Positions 7,332-11,585 of a stretch of 11,585 bases of DNA are shown here, one piece after another. The stretch spans positions 1 through 11,585 of the forward strand of contig DAOVHI010000035.1 of assembly GCA_030671985.1 (NCBI GenBank), in the 5' to 3' direction. This stretch comes from a bacterium (lineage in GTDB: Bacteria; JAHJDO01). Below the pieces are notes generated by a model. That model was not told the DNA's origin. It did not search any database and worked only from the letters and a program-made list of their open reading frames with translations. The first letter of the stretch is position 1. Each line of letters begins with the position of its first letter. The position numbers were made by a program, and so were the translations under genes.

Positions 7332-7679
7332 TTAAAAATTAATTGTCTCCGATACGCCCTTACCGCTTCCGTCGGTTATTGTGTAACTGCTGGTCGTTGT
7401 TGTATAAGTATAAGTCCCTTTCCATGGATCAGCAGGAACAGGTTTGCTTAGATATTTTTCGGACACAAGAACGTCAAGACTTGCAGGAAGAGCCCCTTCG
7501 TTACCGGCTCTAAACAAATCAACGCTTTTTCTTAAGAGCATTACGTCTGCCGTTGCCTTTCCAACCTTAGATTTCTCAAGCCCTTTAAAATAATTAGGAA
7601 CTATTATTGAAGCAAGCAGTGTAATAATTGCAATCACAACAAGAAGCTCAACAAGTGTGAAACCTTTTCTAAACTTCAT
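7332..7679 (-). CDS. Short GspG/PilA-like pseudopilin, first gene after the sigma-54 promoter
   Basis: This small prepilin (115 aa) starts MKFRKG|FTLVELLVVIAIITLLASIIVPNYF, with a perfect leader and Glu at +5. A helical spine (KVGKATADVMLLRKSVDLFRAG) and the ...PVPADPWKGTYTY segment place it near GspG. It ends in a short serine/threonine-rich strand region (TTTTSSYTITDGSGKG) and lacks the C-terminal calcium-loop region of the following gene. I chose the ATG at 7679 because GGGAGG ends 5 nt before it. The in-frame GTG at 7685 overlaps that site. As first gene of the operon with the strongest leader it could be the most abundant subunit, either a pilin-like shaft protein or a second GspG. The exact role is undecided. 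Confidence 0.85.
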   Translation of the reverse strand: MKFRKGFTLVELLVVIAIITLLASIIVPNYFKGLEKSKVGKATADVMLLRKSVDLFRAGNEGALPASLDVLVSEKYLSKPVPADPWKGTYTYTTTTSSYTITDGSGKGVSETINF

Positions 7680-7684
7680 TTCCA

Positions 7685-7690
7685 CCTCCC
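7685..7690 (-). promoter_or_regulatory. Ribosome binding site of the first pseudopilin gene
   Basis: GGGAGG on the minus strand lies 5 nt before the ATG at 7679. It overlaps the alternative GTG at 7685 and so argues for the ATG. Confidence 0.7.
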
Positions 7691-7712
7691 TTTTTCACTC
7701 TATATTACTATA

Positions 7713-7731
7713 AAGCAACATTTATGCCAAC
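7713..7731 (-). promoter_or_regulatory. Sigma-54 (-24/-12) promoter of the pseudopilin operon
   Basis: The minus strand reads GTTGGCATAAATGTTGCTTT. GG (7728-7727) and GC (7716-7715) are separated by exactly 10 nt, and TTGCT forms the -12 half. Two bases differ from TGGCACG-N4-TTGCW. Predicted transcription starts near 7704, about 25 nt before the ATG at 7679. The flanks match the LamG-gene promoter (TTGGCAT, then TTGCTT, then an AT-rich tract). The adjacent NtrC-family activator is the obvious candidate regulator. Confidence 0.78.
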
Positions 7732-7740
7732 CCTAGAATA

Positions 7741-7785
7741 CAAACTCATCCCCTCTCTTCTCAAGAGAGGGTCAGGGTGAGTTTG
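7741..7785. repeat. Family A palindromic repeat, 45-bp copy overlapping the kinase 3' end
   Basis: CAAACTCA (7741-7748) and TGAGTTTG (7778-7785) are perfect 8-bp inverted ends. Inside, CCCTCTCTT (7751-7759) pairs with AAGAGAGGG (7763-7771) over CTC. The histidine kinase stop TGA (7774-7772) and its last codons (PNSP) lie inside the element. The -24 region of the pseudopilin promoter begins about 10 bp beyond it. No T-run follows, so it is not an intrinsic terminator. Confidence 0.85.
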
Positions 7786-8950
7786 GCTTCTTTTCTCTCA
7801 ATGTGTGCGATTTTTCTCTCACTGGCAGTCTAATAGTAAAACTTGTTCCTTTCCCCTCTTCAGATTGAACAGATATATCGCCATTAAGATTTTTTATTAA
7901 CGACTTACAGATGTAAAGACCAAGTCCCGTTCCCTTTCCTGACTCTTTTGTTGAAAAAAACGGCGTAAATATTTTCTTTAAATTTTCAGGCGCAATACTG
8001 CATCCTGTATCAGTGAATTTTATTTCAATAAAACTTTCCGTATGATCATCTCCCTCTTCTTTCACATCTGTTGTTATAGTAAGTAGAGGCGAACGGCCAT
8101 TTGCCATTACTCCTTTGTTTCCTCCCATAGCTTGATAAGCGTTGGCAATTATATTCAAAAATACCTGTTTCAACTGATCCGGATTGGCTTTTATTTTTGG
8201 CAGCCTTACAGCATATTTTTTCCGCAGTGGCGAATGACCGTCTGCCCCTACGGATTCAAGAGACATCAGCGAATCGTCAAGCAACTCATTAACATCAATC
8301 ATGCTCATATCATTATTCCTAGATACTGAAATTCTGGAAAAGTTAAGTAAATCAGTAACCATTTTATTAATGCGGTCTGTTTCCTGAAAAAGGATTCCAA
8401 TCTGTTCAGATACTTCATGCCCCGGATTTTTAAAGGCATTCTTGAGAAAAAACGCTGCATTATTAATAATTGCCAGAGGATTCTTGATTTCATGCGCAAG
8501 TTTTGCTGATATTTCCCCCATAGAGGAGAGCTTGTTTCGCTCCATAAGTTCAAACTCCGTATCAAGCAATTCTATATTGAGCTTCTTTAGTTCCAAAGTT
8601 CTCTCTTCTACTTTTTTTTCCATATCCTGAGACCATTTCTTAAGTTGTTCCCTTGAACTAACAAGTGGCTGTAAGCTCTTCTCTTTTTGAACAGTGGGTT
8701 TTTGAACAGTGGGTTTAAACCCACTGTTCAAAGCAGCAAATATTGGTTGAATGATGATTTTTAAGAGAAAAATAAGGGTAATAAATCCCAGAGAAAAAAA
8801 GATAATTGCGATAAAGAAATCCCTGTGCTGAAGAGAAGTATCTCTCCATACAGTCACAGCAACGTATATAAGGAAAACGGCTAAAACTGTTAATATGAAT
8901 AGATATACAAGCCGCAAAAACAGAGAAAGAACTTTATCTTTTAATTCCAT
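7772..8950 (-). CDS. Membrane-bound NtrB/PilS-type sensor histidine kinase
   Basis: The 392-aa kinase has two membrane helices (about 10-33 and 44-66) joined by only about 11 external residues, so it has no extracytoplasmic sensor domain and probably senses in or at the membrane. A coiled-coil linker follows (about 95-140). The H box is GEISAKLAHEIKNPLA, with His153 as the expected phosphorylation site. The N box is FLNIIANAYQAM (264-275), the G1 box DTGCSI (314-319), the F box FTPFFST and the G2 box GKGTGLGL (338-345). The G1 box has Ser where Gly is usual (DTGCGI). It overlaps the activator gene by 17 bp, so the two form a two-component pair. By analogy with PilS it may monitor unassembled pilins in the membrane; this is inference. 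Three repeat-derived segments lie in its loops: KPTVQKPTVQ at 79-88, VGADGHSPLR about 234-243 and VMANGRSPLL about 281-290. Confidence 0.9.
   Translation of the reverse strand: MELKDKVLSLFLRLVYLFILTVLAVFLIYVAVTVWRDTSLQHRDFFIAIIFFSLGFITLIFLLKIIIQPIFAALNSGFKPTVQKPTVQKEKSLQPLVSSREQLKKWSQDMEKKVEERTLELKKLNIELLDTEFELMERNKLSSMGEISAKLAHEIKNPLAIINNAAFFLKNAFKNPGHEVSEQIGILFQETDRINKMVTDLLNFSRISVSRNNDMSMIDVNELLDDSLMSLESVGADGHSPLRKKYAVRLPKIKANPDQLKQVFLNIIANAYQAMGGNKGVMANGRSPLLTITTDVKEEGDDHTESFIEIKFTDTGCSIAPENLKKIFTPFFSTKESGKGTGLGLYICKSLIKNLNGDISVQSEEGKGTSFTIRLPVREKSHTLREKKPNSP
8083..8110. repeat. Family B degenerate 28-bp palindrome inside the kinase ATPase domain
   Basis: Two 14-bp halves meet at 8096/8097: GTAGAGGCGAACGG and CCATTTGCCATTAC. 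Ten of 14 pairs are complementary. In the kinase frame it encodes MANGRSP in the loop after AMGGNKG, where typical kinases have only a short GG turn. It resembles common GTAGGGGCGAACGG-type palindromes that I recall from other genomes. Confidence 0.6.
8224..8251. repeat. Family B degenerate 28-bp palindrome between the kinase DHp and ATPase domains
   Basis: The halves GCAGTGGCGAATGA and CCGTCTGCCCCTAC pair at 8 of 14 positions, and most of the differences are transitions, as in a decayed palindrome. It encodes VGADGHSPLR between DDSLMSLES and YAVRLPKIKANP, a region of variable length in the family. It is related to the copy at 8083-8110. Confidence 0.55.
8686..8732. repeat. 32-bp perfect palindrome with an extra 15-bp tandem half, inside the kinase gene
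   Basis: TTTGAACAGTGGGTTT (8701-8716) and AAACCCACTGTTCAAA (8717-8732) form a perfect palindrome. The left half is also repeated directly at 8686-8701, a 15-bp period. In the kinase it encodes GFKPTVQKPTVQK just after the second membrane helix. The tandem period of 15 keeps the frame. Confidence 0.85.
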
Positions 8951-10277
8951 ATATTTTCATCTTCTCATAGAAATGCCGCCTACTTATACCGGCTTTCTTT
9001 GAAGCAAGTGATATATTTCCATTTGCCTTTTTTAATGTATTGATTAAAAAATCGCTTTCAAAGACGGTTCGCGCTTCGTGAAAATTCTCTCTTGCAATTG
9101 TTTTGATGCGGGCAGGCGCAAAGCCTGCTCCTACAGAAATATATTCCGGCAAATCCTTAGGAAGAATACATGCTCCTTCCTGCAGTGTTACCGCGCGTTC
9201 AATTACGTTTTCCAGCTCTCTAACGTTACCTGGCCAATCGAAATTTATGAGCAAATTCATTGCTTCGGAGGAAATCCGTTTAGACGCTAAAAAGTGCTTT
9301 ACTAAAAGAGCTATATCATCTTTCCTTTCTCTGAGGGGAGGCAGATCAATAGCAATTACATTTATTCTATAATACAAGTCCTCTCTAAACAGTCCCTCTT
9401 TTATACGGTCTTCTAAATCCCTATTAGTTGCGCTTATGATTCTTACGTCAACCTTAATTTGCCGTACTCCCCCAACTCCTCTAAATTCTCCATCTTGAAG
9501 AACGCGCAATAATTTCATCTGCGTGATTAAAGAGAGATCTCCTATTTCGTCAAGAAAAATAGTCCCTTTGTCAGCAGATTCAAATATCCCTTTTCTACTG
9601 CTTATGGCACCAGTAAATGCGCCTTTTTCATGCCCAAACAATTCGCTTTCCAGTAGATTCTCAGGCAAAGCTCCGCAATTTATAGCTAGAAACTTGTTTT
9701 TTTTACGCGGACTGTTGTAGTGAATTGCATTAGCTATTAGTTCCTTACCTGTTCCACTCTCTCCCCTTATTAGTATAGAGGCATTGGCTTTAGAAACCTT
9801 TTGCACCAATTGATAGACATCCTGCATTTTTTTGTTGTTTCCTATCAGCCCTTTAAGACGAAATTTTTCTTTTAACTGGTCATGCAAATATAAATTCTCG
9901 TTTACCAGTTTCTCGTGTTCTATCGCTCTACGCGCAGATAAAAGAATCTCCTCAGGCATATATGGTTTCCTGATATAATCATAGGCGCCAAGCTTTACTG
10001 CATCAATTGCCGAATCCACCGTAGCATGTCCGGTAACGATTATGACAGGTATTTCCTTGTTCTTCTTTCTCACAGTGGACAACATAGTCATTCCATCAAC
10101 GCGAGGCATCTTTATGTCAGTAATTATTAGATTGAATTGCTCGGTGTCTAAAATTTCTATGGCTTCTTTTCCATCTCCGCATACTTTGACATCATATCCC
10201 TGCTGATGAAGGATACCGGAAAGCGCTTTCTGCATATTTAGTTCATCGTCTACAACTAGGATTTTTGGGTTCATCAT
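8934..10277 (-). CDS. NtrC/PilR-family sigma-54-dependent response regulator
   Basis: The 447-aa activator has a receiver domain (about 4-118) with acidic pair D10/D11, phospho-acceptor D54 (IITD), T82 and K104. An AAA+ domain (about 143-380) carries Walker A GESGTGKE (172-179), the sigma-54 contact loop GAFTGA (219-224), Walker B IFLDEIGD (240-247) and the arginine-finger region LFREDLYYRIN. A Fis-type helix-turn-helix follows (about 400-447, ending ISRRHFYEKMKIYGIKR). All catalytic and sigma-54-binding signatures are intact. It should be phosphorylated by the overlapping kinase and activate sigma-54 promoters, most plausibly the two found at 7713-7731 and 1974-1992, analogous to PilR control of pilin genes. 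The linker between the AAA+ and HTH domains contains a repeat-encoded VGAGFAPAR (382-390). Two adjacent ATGs (10277 and 10274) are possible starts, and neither has a strong binding site. Confidence 0.95.
   Translation of the reverse strand: MMNPKILVVDDELNMQKALSGILHQQGYDVKVCGDGKEAIEILDTEQFNLIITDIKMPRVDGMTMLSTVRKKNKEIPVIIVTGHATVDSAIDAVKLGAYDYIRKPYMPEEILLSARRAIEHEKLVNENLYLHDQLKEKFRLKGLIGNNKKMQDVYQLVQKVSKANASILIRGESGTGKELIANAIHYNSPRKKNKFLAINCGALPENLLESELFGHEKGAFTGAISSRKGIFESADKGTIFLDEIGDLSLITQMKLLRVLQDGEFRGVGGVRQIKVDVRIISATNRDLEDRIKEGLFREDLYYRINVIAIDLPPLRERKDDIALLVKHFLASKRISSEAMNLLINFDWPGNVRELENVIERAVTLQEGACILPKDLPEYISVGAGFAPARIKTIARENFHEARTVFESDFLINTLKKANGNISLASKKAGISRRHFYEKMKIYGIKR
9108..9135. 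repeat. Small GC-rich palindrome in the interdomain linker of the sigma-54 activator
   Basis: GCAGGC and GCCTGC arms flank GCAAA, within GCGGGCAGGCGCAAAGCCTG and CTCCTACA. On the minus strand it encodes VGAGFAPAR between EYIS and IKTIAREN. Its base composition is clearly richer in GC than its surroundings, and translated VGAGFAPAR-like strings are familiar from dispersed repeats. It is in frame and does not disturb either domain. Confidence 0.65.
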
Positions 10278-10295
10278 ACACCACTTTTCTTTTTT

Positions 10296-10320
10296 CTCTC
10301 TGCCAAGAGATCAGGGTGGA
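10296..10320. repeat. Degenerate family A repeat between the GspF and activator genes
   Basis: TCTCT (10297-10301) pairs with AGAGA (10306-10310), followed by TCAGGGTGGA, which closely matches the GTCAGGGTGA end of the copy at 7741-7785. The other end is eroded. It occupies most of the 43-bp gap between the gspF stop and the activator start. Confidence 0.5.
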
Positions 10321-11585
10321 TTATGAAATCGCTGTAGCCAGCTTGATCAAAGGCATGAATAACGCAATAACTATAAAACCTACAATAATTCCCATAAATA
10401 TAATCATAACCGGCTCTATTATACTTGTCAAAGCTTCTACTGCAGCATCTACTTCTTGATCGTATGTATCACCCACCTTGAGCAGCATCTTATCTAATGC
10501 TCCTGTTTCTTCACCAACATCCACCATATTGATAACCAGCGGAGGGAATATTCCGCTTTCTTGAAGCGGCACGGCTATTGATTCTCCTTCTCTGATACTG
10601 TCACGAACGGATACCATTGCCTGAGCTATTACTTCATTTCCTGATGTATCCCTTACAATAGTGAGTGCCTGAAGTATCGGAACTCCGCTTCCGATCAGAG
10701 TTGCAAACGTTCTTGCGAATCTACCGATAGCTGTTTTTCTGGTCAAAGGACCGATAATAGGAAGATACAACTTAAATTTATCCGAATAATACTCCCCTTT
10801 CTGTGTTTTTCTAATAAGCTTGTATATTATAAATATACCAACTAATGCTCCCAAAATAATAAGAATACTTTTCCAGTCTTTGAAAAGGTCAGAAGTTTTC
10901 AATAGAAAAACAGTAGCACCTGGCAGCTCCGTATCGAAATCATCAAACATTTTTTTAAAGGTTGGGATAACCATTATGATCAAAAAGGCAAGTATTCCTA
11001 CGGCTGCAACAGTAACAAGTATAGGATAAACCATAGCGGATTTAATCTTTCTTTTTAGTGCCTCCTCTTTCTCTGAAAACTCAGCTAACCTTTCTAAAAC
11101 CGCCTCTAAAATCCCGCCAACTTCACCGGCCTTTATCATATTGACAAAAAGCTTTGAAAAGCTTTTTGGATGTTTGGCAAGTGCGTCTGAAAATGTGGAG
11201 CCTCCCTCAATATCTGCAGATACCTCTGAGAGAGTGTCTTGCATAATACCGGGTTTGGCCTGGTCTCTCAGGACATTAAGACTTCTCAATAAAGGAAGCC
11301 CCGCATCAAGCAAGGTTGCTAATTGTCTGACAAAAACAGATAAGTGTTTGGGCTTTATTTTATCGCCGATCCCAGGCAGTTTAATCTGAATATTCACACC
11401 TGCGTTACCACCGGATTTTGCTGACTTAGCAGACTTTGAAGTACGGGAAGCGGGAAACTTCTCGTAAACTTTTGTAGGGAAATAACCAATATCCCTTATC
11501 TGGGATATTGCCAAAGTAGAAGTCTCTGCCTCAACAGTCCCATTCATCTCTTTACCGTGATTGTCTATTGCAACATACGTGTAAG
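10321..11585 (-). CDS. gspF: GspF/PilC inner-membrane platform protein, first residues outside the window
   Basis: The reading frame continues from the right edge (YTYVAIDNHGKE) into the ATG at 11547, so the true start is probably only a few codons beyond the window. The N-terminus matches the T2SS/T4P platform family, (F)xYxAxDxxGKxxxGxxEA. Two repeated T2SSF domains are visible. One starts at FVRQLATLLDAGLPLLRSL (about residue 72 from that Met). The other starts at FARTFATLIGSGVPILQAL (about 277). Predicted membrane helices lie near 171-193, 225-245 and 377-398. GspF couples the cytoplasmic assembly ATPase (GspE/PilB) to pseudopilin insertion into the filament. A KSAKSAKSGG low-complexity linker precedes the first domain. 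The C-terminus is complete. A GspE gene would be expected to the right of the window. Confidence 0.93.
   Translation of the reverse strand, partial: YTYVAIDNHGKEMNGTVEAETSTLAISQIRDIGYFPTKVYEKFPASRTSKSAKSAKSGGNAGVNIQIKLPGIGDKIKPKHLSVFVRQLATLLDAGLPLLRSLNVLRDQAKPGIMQDTLSEVSADIEGGSTFSDALAKHPKSFSKLFVNMIKAGEVGGILEAVLERLAEFSEKEEALKRKIKSAMVYPILVTVAAVGILAFLIIMVIPTFKKMFDDFDTELPGATVFLLKTSDLFKDWKSILIILGALVGIFIIYKLIRKTQKGEYYSDKFKLYLPIIGPLTRKTAIGRFARTFATLIGSGVPILQALTIVRDTSGNEVIAQAMVSVRDSIREGESIAVPLQESGIFPPLVINMVDVGEETGALDKMLLKVGDTYDQEVDAAVEALTSIIEPVMIIFMGIIVGFIVIALFMPLIKLATAIS

Noticed and set aside
7680-7685. GTG start at 7685 for the first pseudopilin
   Set aside because: The GTG overlaps the GGGAGG ribosome site; the ATG at 7679 has proper spacing.
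7741-7785. Terminator after the kinase gene
   Set aside because: The hairpin belongs to a dispersed repeat, overlaps the stop codon and lacks a following T-run.
8934-8950. Frameshift between activator and kinase genes
   Set aside because: The 17-bp overlap is between two complete proteins, each with an intact terminus, as is common for two-component gene pairs.

Overview
The window is a compact, single-orientation locus: every convincing gene is on the minus strand, so transcription runs from right (11585) to left (1). It encodes a type II secretion / type IV pilus-like pseudopilin system with a built-in NtrC-type two-component regulator. The base composition is moderately A+T-rich. An outer-membrane-type secretion apparatus, a sigma-54 circuit, LamG-like exoproteins and many small palindromic repeats suggest an uncultivated, probably diderm bacterium. 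A candidate-phylum lineage resembling Omnitrophota or Desantisbacteria is a low-confidence guess, because no taxonomic marker is present.

Layout in transcription order: a GspF/PilC inner-membrane platform protein (10321-11585, only its first residues are cut off); an NtrC-family sigma-54 activator (8934-10277) and its overlapping membrane histidine kinase (7772-8950); a sigma-54-type promoter (7713-7731); six pseudopilin genes packed with 0-10 bp gaps or small overlaps: a short GspG/PilA-like (7332-7679), a GspG-like (6830-7321), GspH (6297-6827), GspI (5881-6300), GspJ (5091-5891) and a very large GspK (2041-5094); a second sigma-54-type promoter (1974-1992); and a large secreted LamG-like protein (1-1943) that has no stop codon in the window and runs off the left edge.

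Proposed logic: the kinase, which has two membrane helices and almost no external loop, and the sigma-54 activator form a PilS/PilR-like pair. Both candidate -24/-12 promoters (GG-N10-GC, with nearly identical flanks) sit exactly before the pseudopilin operon and before the LamG exoprotein. The two are therefore likely co-regulated, and the exoprotein may be a cargo or surface partner of the pseudopilus.

The second theme is repeats. At least four families of short palindromic elements are scattered through the locus. Many lie inside reading frames and add residues to loops, linkers or leaders of the LamG protein, GspK, GspJ, the kinase and the activator. One family (AACTCA...TGAGTT ends) also appears to supply in-frame start codons to two pseudopilins and the stop codon of the kinase, and it lies directly upstream of both sigma-54 promoters. 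No RNA genes, transposases or CRISPR arrays are visible, and there is no gene-free stretch over 300 bases.
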